Source: Deltaproteobacteria bacterium | GTDB lineage: Bacteria; Desulfobacterota; Binatia; Binatales; Binataceae | Length of the DNA: 32,838 bases | Assembly: GCA_021827495.1 (NCBI GenBank) | Contig: JAKAVN010000022.1 | Coordinates: forward strand, 1 to 32,838 | Direction: 5' to 3' | Shown here: positions 1 through 9,172 of the stretch, in pieces | Layout of the letters: every line of letters begins with the position of its first letter | Numbering within the stretch: position 1 is the stretch's first letter | Made by a program: the position numbers and the translations under genes | The notes under the pieces: generated by a model | Seen by the model: only the letters and a program-made list of their open reading frames with translations | Told to the model about the DNA's origin: nothing | Database searches by the model: none

Positions 1-11
1 CCGGTCCGCAT
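1..11 (-). CDS. 5' end of an unidentified minus-strand gene running off the window
   Basis: Minus strand reads AAGGAGGTGAAGC-ATG-CGG-ACC-GG; strong Shine-Dalgarno (AAGGAGGTG) 4 nt before an ATG at 11-9. Only three codons are visible. Confidence 0.3.
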
Positions 12-66
12 GCTTCACCTCCTTGCAGAAGTAAGACGGCCAGCGCCACATTTTATTCATCTTATT

Positions 67-546
67 TCAGGGACAGGATACTAGTAACTCCGCGCCCCGG
101 GCGTCTGTCAGCTCTATCCAGTCGCAGTTCAAGTCGACCAGATCCAGTGCGTAGTGGACTCGCCATTGCGTTCCCGTGCTCGCAGGCCGCTGCACGGTGG
201 TGCTGTCGATCGCCCGCGGTCGGAGCTCTCGCGGCAGCCGCGGCTGTTCGCGCAGCGATCGGGCCAGCTCGGCTCCCAGCCAGGCGAGCCAGGCTCCCGA
301 TGTGCGCAATCTCTTAAACAGCGCGACCTGCGACATCTCGGCGATTCCGCTGACCCGTGCTTGCGCAACCGTCTCGCGCAGCCCGCCGTCGTTCACGGCC
401 TGGAACAGCAGCAGCCGCAGCAACGATCCCGGAGCGGCTGTGTATCGGGCGCGCCGGAACGCGCCTCGCTCGCGAGCCGCCTCCTTCCAGCCAGCGGGCA
501 GCAATCCTTCGATCACCCTCCACTCGTCATCCGCCCCTACTCTCAT
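67..546 (-). pseudogene. IS4-like transposase, N-terminal fragment
   Basis: N-terminal IS4-family features (DDEWRVIEGLLPAGWKEAARERGAFRRAR...LLRLLLFQAVNDGGLRETVAQA...VALFKRLRTSGAWLAWLGAELAR...AIDSTTVQRP). Stops at 159 aa, far short of a full IS4 transposase. Confidence 0.7.
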
Positions 547-678
547 GCCACATAGCTATCGCACCACCACCACCGCCACCGAATCAATCCTTAGGTTAAC
601 GCCTATGGGGGCATGGGGCCAGCGGCTGAAAGCCGCCCCGCGTTGACAAAGCAGCCGTTGCGCCGGAAGATTATCCTG

Positions 679-876
679 ATGGCAAGAATTACCGTCGAAG
701 ACTGTCTGGAACGGATTCCCAACCGCTTCGAACTCGTGCTGGCAGCCGCCAAGCGCGCCAAGCAGTTGCTCAAGGGCGCGCGCCCGCTGGTGGAGACCGA
801 CAACAAGGAAGTCGTCACCGCCTTGCGCGAGATCGGGGCGGGCAAGGTTTCGATCGAACGGCCTGTCGATGCCTGA
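679..876 (+). CDS. rpoZ: DNA-directed RNA polymerase omega subunit
   Basis: [57 protein letters not shown] is classic omega. Start placed at ATG 679 rather than 613. Confidence 0.95.
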   Translation: MARITVEDCLERIPNRFELVLAAAKRAKQLLKGARPLVETDNKEVVTALREIGAGKVSIERPVDA

Positions 877-972
877 GCGCCGCCTGATTCCTTGACGGAC
901 TGAGGCGCGCCCGGCCGCGGGACACGCCGCGCTTGGCGCGCTATCGGCGTTACGGGCGGATGTCGGCTATCT

Positions 973-2190
<1,218 letters not shown>

Positions 2191-2286
2191 GCGCGCGCCC
2201 CGCCTGACACCCCCGGTTGCTCCGCCGCGCCGCGAACGCGATAATGCAGGCTCGGGGAGCGGGCGGCACAGGCAGGGCCAAGCCTT

Positions 2287-3018
2287 ATGCGAGAGCGAAC
2301 GTGCGCCCTGGTGGTGGTGGGCAATGAAGTCCTGTCGGGCAAGACCCAGGACTCCAATGCGTATTTTGCGGCCCGCCAGTTGCGCGCCGTCGGCGTCGCC
2401 CTGCGGCGCATCGCGGTTATCCCTGACGAAGTCCCGTTAATCGCCGAGGAAGTCGGCTACTGCGCGCGGCGCTTCGACTTCGTTCTGACCTCGGGCGGCG
2501 TCGGCCCGACTCATGACGACGTCACGATGGACGGCGTCGCGGCGGCTTTCGGCCGCGAACTCGTAATGCATCCGGAACTCGAACGCCTCATCCGCACGCA
2601 CTTCGCCGACCGCCTAAGCGCTGCCGCACTCAAGATGGCGGTAGTGCCTGAGGGCGCCGTGCTCAATTCGACGGGCGACGTGCGCTTTCCGACCGTCCAG
2701 TTCGAGAACGTGTACATCCTGCCGGGGATCCCGCAAATCTTCGAGGCCAAGCTGGCCGCGCTGCTGGGCCGCTTCGCAACCGATCCATATTACATGCGGA
2801 CGATCTATACCTCGGCCGGCGAAGGCGCGATCACCGGGTACCTCAACCAGTGTCTTGCGCGCTACCCCGATCTTCTGCTGGGCTCTTATCCACGGGTCGG
2901 CGATCCGAATTACCGGGTGAAGCTCACGCTCGAATCCAAGGACCGTGATTATCTGGAGCGGGCCTTTGCCCATCTGATGAGTCTTTTGCCGGGTGAAGTG
3001 GTGGTGAGGACCGAATAG
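2287..3018 (+). CDS. Molybdopterin-binding domain protein (MoaB/CinA N-terminal type)
   Basis: VVVGNEVLSGKTQDSNAYFAARQLRAVGVALRRIAVIPDE...FDFVLTSGGVGPTHDDVTMDGVAAAFGRELVMHPE; no CinA amidohydrolase domain. Confidence 0.9.
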   Translation: MRERTCALVVVGNEVLSGKTQDSNAYFAARQLRAVGVALRRIAVIPDEVPLIAEEVGYCARRFDFVLTSGGVGPTHDDVTMDGVAAAFGRELVMHPELERLIRTHFADRLSAAALKMAVVPEGAVLNSTGDVRFPTVQFENVYILPGIPQIFEAKLAALLGRFATDPYYMRTIYTSAGEGAITGYLNQCLARYPDLLLGSYPRVGDPNYRVKLTLESKDRDYLERAFAHLMSLLPGEVVVRTE

Positions 3019-3054
3019 TTTTTTCGTTCAGTTGCTGAGGGGGAGGAGGAGGAA

Positions 3055-3735
3055 ATGGCAATGAGGAAAGTTACGTGTTTGTTGGCGATGGTGGCGGCCG
3101 CGGCGATTGCGCCGCCAGCGATGGCGCAGAGCCCGAATAATACGGTGGGCGGCGCGCAGACCAACCAGGCGCAGGTTCCGCAGCCGCCTGACGACAACGT
3201 GAACTGGAAGGGCGTCGGGGTCGGCGCCGGCACCGTGGCCGGCAATCTCCTGTACGTGCCGGCCAAAATAGTCTACGGAATTCTCGGCGGAATTACCGGC
3301 GGGGCAAGCTACCTGCTCACCGGCGGTAATACGCAAACCGCCAATACCATATGGCGCAGCTCGCTCGGCGGCGACTACGTTCTCACGCCGGACATGATAA
3401 CCGGACAGCAGCCGGTCCATTTCAGCGGACCGACCATGACCCCGCCCGATCCCGCCCAGTCCACCTCGTCGTCGGCTGCGGCGGGAAACTCGGCGATGAA
3501 CTCGACGCCGATGCAGCCCGCGCCGACGACCCGGACGGCGTCGGCCGAGCTCGGCGGTTCCGTCACCAGCACGCCCATCACGGGTAATTCGACTGGCGCC
3601 GCCGCGATGCCTCAGCCGGCGGACCGCGGCACGGGGCCGCTGACCCCGGGCGCTTCGACCTCGGGCAACCGGGCCGGCCCCAGCGCGAACAGTGGCGTCG
3701 CCGCGCCGCCGCTGCCCGGCACCAGTATCGAGTGA
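3055..3735 (+). CDS. Secreted hypothetical protein with signal peptide and low-complexity S/T/P/G/A-rich C-terminus
   Basis: N-terminal signal peptide MRKVTCLLAMVAAAAIAPPAMAQ, RBS GGAGGAGGA upstream, low-complexity tail from residue ~130. Confidence 0.7.
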   Translation: MAMRKVTCLLAMVAAAAIAPPAMAQSPNNTVGGAQTNQAQVPQPPDDNVNWKGVGVGAGTVAGNLLYVPAKIVYGILGGITGGASYLLTGGNTQTANTIWRSSLGGDYVLTPDMITGQQPVHFSGPTMTPPDPAQSTSSSAAAGNSAMNSTPMQPAPTTRTASAELGGSVTSTPITGNSTGAAAMPQPADRGTGPLTPGASTSGNRAGPSANSGVAAPPLPGTSIE

Positions 3736-3809
3736 GTTGACCCGGCGAGGGAAGGGACGCTCAAGCGAATCCCGGCGCGCCTGCGATTGCGGCAGGGGCG
3801 CCGGAATTC

Positions 3810-3826
3810 GCCGGATCGCATCCGGC
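3810..3826. terminator. Candidate hairpin between the secreted protein gene and the ArsC-like selenoprotein gene
   Basis: Perfect 7-bp stem GCCGGAT-CGC-ATCCGGC followed by only mildly T-rich TTGAGTTAGTTTG; not a canonical U-tract. Confidence 0.35.
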
Positions 3827-3866
3827 TTGAGTTAGTTTGCCTCAGCAACAACAGAAAAAGGCCAAA

Positions 3867-4217
3867 ATGAAGAAGGCGCGCTTTCTCTGGAAATCGACCT
3901 GAACCACCTGCCGCAACGCAAGAGGTTTCTTGCGTGACGAACTCCAGGTCGAACTCGACGAGCGCGACTACTCAAAGCAGCCGCTCGGCGCGGCGGAGCT
4001 CAAGCTGCTGTTTGCCGGGCGCGATCCGCGCGACTTCCTCAATCCAAAGAGCCCGGCCTTCAAGGCGCTGGGGCTCAAGGGGAGGAAATTGGCCGCCGCC
4101 GAGGCGCTGGAGCTGATGGCGCGGGAGCCGAACCTGATCAAACGCCCGCTCGTAGCCGCAGGCGGTGAGATCGTCGCGGGCTTCGACCGCGAGCGCCTGC
4201 GCGCACTGCTCTCGTAG
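3867..4217 (+). CDS. ArsC/Spx-family protein with predicted in-frame TGA-encoded selenocysteine at 3900-3902
   Basis: Frame open from ATG 3867 to TAG 4217 except for one TGA: MKKARFLWKSTUTTCRNARGFLRDELQVELDERDYSKQPLGAAELKLLFAGRDPRDFLNPKSPAFKALGLKGRKLAAAEALELMAREPNLIKRPLVAAGGEIVAGFDRERLRALLS. UTTCRNA aligns with the CxxCR/CTSCRKA active site of Spx/ArsC-like proteins; conserved C-terminal NLIKRPLV motif; AAAAAGG RBS 5 nt upstream of the ATG. Confidence 0.85.
3916..3935 (+). promoter_or_regulatory. Predicted bacterial SECIS hairpin for UGA recoding
   Basis: ACGCAAGA-GGTT-TCTTGCGT: perfect 8-bp stem with GGTT apical loop starting 21 nt after the TGA, within the usual UGA-to-loop spacing, G at loop start. 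Confidence 0.8.
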
Positions 4218-4275
4218 GCTGTTTTTCGGTGAACTTGTGGAAGGCGCGTGGGCCAAGGCCCACGCCGCGCTATCG

Positions 4276-5304
4276 CTAAGCCCGTTCAGCCCGCTCGGCC
4301 TTTTCGGCGCGTGCGGTCTTCTCCAGGCGTTCAGGCTTCTCGGCGCGCTCGGCGCGAGATTCGCCACGGCTGCTATTGCTGTCGCCGCGGTCGGCTTTTT
4401 CGGTGCCGGTCCCCGGCGAAGGGATCTTTGCCGTGGTCAATACCTCGATGAACTTGCTCACGGCGGGCGAAAGTTCCCGCCCGCGCTTGTAGATTATCGC
4501 CAGCGGCCGCGTGAACGTGCCCTCGACGAACCCCAACATCTTGAGCGAGCCCCTGGTGGTTTCGTGCTCGACCGTCGACAGCGGCACGATGGCCACGCCT
4601 TGGCCGATCTCGACCGCGCGCTTGATGGTCTCGATGTTGTCGAACTCCATCGTGTACTGGGGCTTTACGCCGTATTCGCGCAAAATGCGGTCTGACGCCT
4701 TGCGCGTGGCTATGTCGCGTTCGTAGCCGACAAACTTCTGGCCCGCCAAGTCGCTCACGCTGACCTTGGAGTGCTTGGCGAGTGGATCGTCGGGCGGCAC
4801 CACGAGTACAAGTTGGTCGTGGCGGAACGCAATCGTGACTATCTGGCTGCGCTTGGCCGGGTAAGCCACCACGCCGAGGTCAATTTTACCATCGACCAGG
4901 TCCTCGTAAATTTTGTTGGAGCGCAAGTATTCCAAGTGCACGTTTACTTGCGGATAGGTGCGCAGAAACTCGGTCAAGTAGGGCGGGAGTTCGTGCAATC
5001 CGACGCTGTAGACCGTGCCGACCCGGATCGATCCCGCGACCACTGATCCGATCTCACGCAGCCGGTTCTCCAGCTCCATGAAGCGCCGCACGATCTCCTT
5101 GCTCGAGTTATAAAGTAATTGCCCGGCCGCAGTTGGTTTGACACCCGCACGCGCCCGTTCTAACAATCGACACTCGTACTTCTCCTCCAGGCTGCGGATC
5201 TGCTGACTGACCGCCGACTGGGTGACGAAGTTTTGCGAGGCGGCATAAGAAACGCTGCCACTCTCGATGACGTCGCAGAAAACCTTCAGGGTCTCGATAT
5301 GCAT
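4276..5304 (-). CDS. LysR-family transcriptional regulator (CysB/CbbR-like) with repetitive charged C-terminal tail
   Basis: MHIETLKVFCDVIESGSVSYAASQNFVTQSAVSQQIRSLEEKYECRLLERA wHTH plus substrate-binding domain; tail SRGESRAERAEKPERLEKTARAEKAERAERA. Confidence 0.93.
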   Translation of the reverse strand: MHIETLKVFCDVIESGSVSYAASQNFVTQSAVSQQIRSLEEKYECRLLERARAGVKPTAAGQLLYNSSKEIVRRFMELENRLREIGSVVAGSIRVGTVYSVGLHELPPYLTEFLRTYPQVNVHLEYLRSNKIYEDLVDGKIDLGVVAYPAKRSQIVTIAFRHDQLVLVVPPDDPLAKHSKVSVSDLAGQKFVGYERDIATRKASDRILREYGVKPQYTMEFDNIETIKRAVEIGQGVAIVPLSTVEHETTRGSLKMLGFVEGTFTRPLAIIYKRGRELSPAVSKFIEVLTTAKIPSPGTGTEKADRGDSNSSRGESRAERAEKPERLEKTARAEKAERAERA

Positions 5305-5316
5305 ACGAGTTACGTT

Positions 5317-5326
5317 CTTATATAAG
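5317..5326. promoter_or_regulatory. Palindrome in the divergent LysR / acyl-CoA dehydrogenase intergenic region
   Basis: Perfect 10-bp palindrome CTTATATAAG in an AT-rich stretch just upstream of the LysR start; AT-rich LysR-type operator candidate. Confidence 0.4.
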
Positions 5327-5420
5327 GATAATTGATGCTCACGGCTGTGGCAATATAGCCGCTGACAACCCGTAGCGCGCCCCGCAAGCTGCGGCCGGGC
5401 CTTCCTCTAGGAGTCGCAAA

Positions 5421-6590
5421 ATGGCGGATTTATTGAAAGATTTGGATTTTTTCAACCTCGACGAGATGCTCGGCCACGAGGAGCGGATGGTCCGCGACAC
5501 AGTGCGCCAGTTCGTCCAACGCGAAGTGCTGCCGACCATCGAGCGCCACTTTGCCGACGAGACCTTCCCCAAAGAGCTGGTGCCGCAGATGGCCGAGCTG
5601 GGCTTCTTCGGCGCCAACCTCAAGGGCTACGGATGCGCCGGGATGAATAACATCGCCTACGGCCTCATCATGCAGGAACTCGAGGCCGGCGATTCGGGCC
5701 TGCGCTCGTTCGCTTCGGTCCAGAGCGCGCTCGCGATGTACTCGATCTATGCCTGGGGCTCCGAGGAACAGAAGCGCCGCTACCTGCCCGAGATGGCCAA
5801 GGGCAAGCTCATCGGATGCTTCGGGCTGACCGAGCCCGACCATGGTTCCGACCCGGGCGGGATGGAGACGCGGGCGCGGCGCGACGGCGATGGATGGGTG
5901 CTCAACGGGACCAAGCGCTGGATCACCAACGGCTCGATCGCCGACCTCGCGGTAGTGTATGCCAAGGTCCCCGAGGGGATCACCGGCTTCCTGGTCGAGC
6001 GCGGCACGCCGGGCTTCACCACCCGCGACATCCACGGCAAGTTTTCGATGCGCGCGTCGATAACGTCGGAACTGATCTTCGAGGACGTCCGGCTGGACGA
6101 CAACGCGCGGCTGCCCGAGGCGCGCGGACTGCGCGCGCCGCTCTCATGCCTGACCCAGGCGCGCTACGGGATCTCATGGGGCGTGATCGGCGCCGCCCGC
6201 AGTTGCTACCATTGCGCGCTGGACTACACCAAGGAGCGCAAGCAGTTTGCGCGTCCGCTGGCCGGCTACCAGCTCGTCCAGAACAAGCTGGTGACGATGC
6301 TGACCGAGATCACCAAAGCGCAGTTGGTATGTCTTAGGCTGGGGCAGCTCAAGGACGCGAACAAGATGCGTCCCGAGCAGGTCTCGTTCGCCAAGCGTAA
6401 CAACGTCGGCATGGCGCTGGAGATCGCGCGGTTGGCGCGTGACATGCTGGGGGCCAACGGGATCGTCAACGAGTACCCGGTCATCCGCCACATGCTGAAC
6501 CTCGAGACGGTGAATACTTACGAAGGCGCTTTCGACGTCCAGACGCTGGTGCTGGGACGCGACATCACTGGCCTCAGCGCCTTCGAGTGA
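5421..6590 (+). CDS. Acyl-CoA dehydrogenase, glutaryl-CoA dehydrogenase-like
   Basis: GLTEPDHGSDPGGMETRARRDGDGWVLNGTKRWITNGSIADLAVVYAK, YHCALDYTKERKQFARPLAGYQLVQNKL, ANGIVNEYPVIRHMLNLETVNTYEGAFDVQTLVLGRDITG. Confidence 0.92.
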   Translation: MADLLKDLDFFNLDEMLGHEERMVRDTVRQFVQREVLPTIERHFADETFPKELVPQMAELGFFGANLKGYGCAGMNNIAYGLIMQELEAGDSGLRSFASVQSALAMYSIYAWGSEEQKRRYLPEMAKGKLIGCFGLTEPDHGSDPGGMETRARRDGDGWVLNGTKRWITNGSIADLAVVYAKVPEGITGFLVERGTPGFTTRDIHGKFSMRASITSELIFEDVRLDDNARLPEARGLRAPLSCLTQARYGISWGVIGAARSCYHCALDYTKERKQFARPLAGYQLVQNKLVTMLTEITKAQLVCLRLGQLKDANKMRPEQVSFAKRNNVGMALEIARLARDMLGANGIVNEYPVIRHMLNLETVNTYEGAFDVQTLVLGRDITGLSAFE

Positions 6591-6609
6591 GCGGTAGCCC
6601 TGGCGTGGG

Positions 6610-7182
6610 ATGAACGGGCTCGACTACTTGATTCTGGGGACGATCGCGCTGGGCGCGCTCTACGGCGCGGCGCGTGGGATTCTAAGGATCGCTTCGTCGC
6701 TGATCGCGCTGGTCGCGGCGGTTTACCTGGCCTCGCTTTACTACCGCGCGGCCGGCGCTTACCTCACGCGCGCATTCTCCGTGCGGCCGGAGACCGGCGC
6801 GGCGTTGGGCTACATCGCCATCTTTCTGGCCGTGATAGTCATCGTGGCGTGGGGCGGCGCGAAGCTGGCCGAGCTGATTCACGCCGTGCACATGAGTTGG
6901 GCCGACCGGCTCGGCGGCGCCGTGGTCGGCGCGGCGCTCGGCGCGCTGTTGGCTGGATTCGTCGTGGTGTGCGTTACGGTTATGCTGCCGGTCGACGCGC
7001 CGCTGGTCCGGCAATCGCAACTGGCGCCGCGCGTGCTGGAGTTAAACCACGAGCTGGCGGGATTCGTCCCGGTGCAGGTTCGTGACGCCTACTACTACCG
7101 CGAGTCGCAGCTTGTTACCTACTGGAACCAGCATAAAGCGGCGCCGCCCGAGCCTTCATCCGGACCCGCGGCGACGCCGTAG
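6610..7182 (+). CDS. CvpA family membrane protein
   Basis: MNGLDYLILGTIALGALYGAARGILRIASSLIALVAAVYLA, multiple TM helices, ADRLGGAVVGAALGALLAGF. Confidence 0.85.
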   Translation: MNGLDYLILGTIALGALYGAARGILRIASSLIALVAAVYLASLYYRAAGAYLTRAFSVRPETGAALGYIAIFLAVIVIVAWGGAKLAELIHAVHMSWADRLGGAVVGAALGALLAGFVVVCVTVMLPVDAPLVRQSQLAPRVLELNHELAGFVPVQVRDAYYYRESQLVTYWNQHKAAPPEPSSGPAATP

Positions 7183-7209
7183 CAGAGCTAACTTCAGTGG
7201 CCGGCGCGG

Positions 7210-7542
7210 CTAGCCGAGCGCGCTATCGACCGCGCGCACCAGATGGCTCTTCGGCACGGCGCCGACGATCTGCTCCTTGACCTGGCCGCTTTTGATGATG
7301 AGCAGGTTGGGGATGCCGCGGACCCCGTAACGCGCCGGCGTCTCGGGATTATCGTCGACGTTGATTTTGACCACCTTGAGGCGGCCGGCGTACTCGCCCG
7401 CCAACTCATCGATAAGGGGAGCGATGGCCCGGCAGGGCGCGCACCACGGCGCCCAGAAATCGATCAGCACCGCCTTGTCGGACTTCAGGACTTCCTGGTC
7501 GAAATTGGCGTCGGTGACATGGCTAACTAACTCACTGGCCAT
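7210..7542 (-). CDS. trxA: Thioredoxin
   Basis: VLIDFWAPWCAPCRAIAPLIDELA...VKINVDDNPETPARYGVRGIPNLLIIKSGQ. Confidence 0.95.
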   Translation of the reverse strand: MASELVSHVTDANFDQEVLKSDKAVLIDFWAPWCAPCRAIAPLIDELAGEYAGRLKVVKINVDDNPETPARYGVRGIPNLLIIKSGQVKEQIVGAVPKSHLVRAVDSALG

Positions 7543-7755
7543 CGGAACTTTACTCCTTACCGTTACGTTACAGTTTAAAGCTAGGGACGCCCAGCCGCAC
7601 AGTCAAGGCGATTGACGACCATCGGCCGGAGAGATTCTTACGTTACCACAGGCGTTTTCGATACGGCCGGCATCCTCGATACGGCCACAGACTCACGTTT
7701 GGGCTGGCCGGGCCAGTTGCGATTCCCAGGCTTGCGGTTGACACCTCGCGATTGC

Positions 7756-7792
7756 GGAGCATTCAATCATCGCAGGGGAGCATTCAATCATC
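7756..7792. repeat. Two 16-bp direct repeats, 21-bp period, ending just before the DipZ-like start codon
   Basis: GGAGCATTCAATCATC at 7756-7771 and 7777-7792; ATG at 7798. Confidence 0.7.
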
Positions 7793-7797
7793 CCATT

Positions 7798-8940
7798 ATG
7801 GACCGATCGAAAGGGACTCTACAGTGGCGCCGATTGCGCCGGTTGCGCGTGGCGGCCGCCATCCTCGCCGTCGCGATCATTGTGGCGGGTGGCTCGGCGG
7901 CGCTGCGCGCCGAGATCGAGCGAATCGGTGCGCCGGCGCCCGACTTCAGTTGTGCGCCATGTCTTAACCACCAACCGTTCAAGCTGAGCGACTTGCGCGG
8001 CAAAGTGGTGCTGGTCGATTTCTGGGAGTACACCTGCATCAACTGCATCCGCACCTTTCCCTACCTGCGGCGTTGGGACAAGCTCTACCGGCCGCTGGGA
8101 CTGGTGATCGTCGGCGTACATGCGCCGGAGTTCGAGTTCGCCAAGAATCCCAAGCTGGTCGCCGACGCCACCAGGCGCTTCGGTTTCGATTTTCCGGTCG
8201 CCATCGATAGCGACTACAAGATCTGGTACGCCTTCCACAACGAGGCTTGGCCGGCCGATTATCTGATCGACAAGGACGGCAACGTCGCCTACCTGCACAT
8301 CGGCGAGGGCGAGTACGGCGACTTCGAACGGAAGATTCAGGAGTTGCTCAAACAGGCCAATCCCAAGCTCAACTTCAACCAGCCCAAGTATAAAATTCCG
8401 GGCGACGAAAATGTCGAACTCCACGGCGGCGTCTGTATGCGGGCTACGCCGGAGACTTATCTCGGCTTCGCACGCAGCATCAATATCGCCAATCCCGGCG
8501 GTGAGGACCGCACCCGCCAGACCGTTTACGTGGCGCCGGCCGGCATCCCACTCGACGATTTTGCGCTCAACGGACAGTGGCTCGCGGCGGCCGAGTACGT
8601 GCATCACGCCATCGGCGCCAAGCCGCCCGGCGATTCGGTCGAACTGCACTACAGCGCCAAGTCGGTCTACTTGGTGGCCGGGTCGGATGATGCGACCCCC
8701 CGGCGGCTTTACCTGACGCAGGACGGTAAGCCACTACCCAGGCAAGCCTGGGGCGTCGACGTGCGGGCCGCCAGCGGCGGGCGGACCTACGTCGAGCTCG
8801 GCGGCAAGCGGATGTATTATCTCGTGAACAACCGCGAGTTCGGCGGCCATCTGCTGCAGCTCTACGCACTGGACCCGGGCCTTTCGCTCTATTCATTCAC
8901 CTTCGGCAACAACTGCGAGAACAAGTTCGCCCATCGCTGA
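7798..8940 (+). CDS. DipZ/TlpA-like membrane-anchored or secreted thioredoxin-family protein
   Basis: N-terminal hydrophobic segment; APDFSCAPCLNHQPFKLSDLRGKVVLVDFWEYTCINCIRTFPYLRRWDKLYRPLGLVIVGVHAPEFEFAKN; C-terminal beta-rich domain as in DipZ. Start set at ATG 7798 rather than 7612. Confidence 0.88.
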   Translation: MDRSKGTLQWRRLRRLRVAAAILAVAIIVAGGSAALRAEIERIGAPAPDFSCAPCLNHQPFKLSDLRGKVVLVDFWEYTCINCIRTFPYLRRWDKLYRPLGLVIVGVHAPEFEFAKNPKLVADATRRFGFDFPVAIDSDYKIWYAFHNEAWPADYLIDKDGNVAYLHIGEGEYGDFERKIQELLKQANPKLNFNQPKYKIPGDENVELHGGVCMRATPETYLGFARSINIANPGGEDRTRQTVYVAPAGIPLDDFALNGQWLAAAEYVHHAIGAKPPGDSVELHYSAKSVYLVAGSDDATPRRLYLTQDGKPLPRQAWGVDVRAASGGRTYVELGGKRMYYLVNNREFGGHLLQLYALDPGLSLYSFTFGNNCENKFAHR

Positions 8941-9100
8941 ACGCCGGCTGCTTGCGGCTCAACCCGCACTGGGCCGTAGCTTGCGCCTTGTTGCGCGCTG
9001 AGCCCTTCAGGGCTGGCTGACAGCATCCATCTGTTGCAATTCTGATTTCGGAGCGGTCATCTGCTGGCACGTCTTCCGGATCATCCTCTGACAGTGGATT

Positions 9101-9140
9101 TTAGTGTAAAATTAACTATTTAGGAGTCTATAGACACTAA
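9101..9140. promoter_or_regulatory. AT-rich nested inverted repeat upstream of a small membrane protein gene
   Basis: TTAGTGT (9101-9107) pairs with ACACTAA (9134-9140), with palindrome GTCTATAGAC at 9126-9135, in a locally AT-rich block. Confidence 0.4.
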
Positions 9141-9172
9141 CTTGCGGCTGATGCACTATACGCAGCAAGGCT

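Noticed and set aside
3930-4217. Short ArsC-like ORF starting at TTG as an independent gene
   Set aside because: It would lack the whole active-site strand; the open frame upstream with a single TGA at the catalytic Cys and a SECIS-like hairpin explains it better.
5430-6035. 201-aa minus ORF inside the acyl-CoA dehydrogenase gene
   Set aside because: Antisense shadow of a clear acyl-CoA dehydrogenase.
7612-7797. N-terminal extension of the DipZ-like ORF
   Set aside because: Extension is not signal-like and includes the direct repeats; ATG 7798 directly precedes a plausible membrane anchor.
9001-9014. AGCCCTTCAGGGCT hairpin downstream of the DipZ-like gene as terminator
   Set aside because: Short stem with no T-tract; not supportable as an intrinsic terminator.
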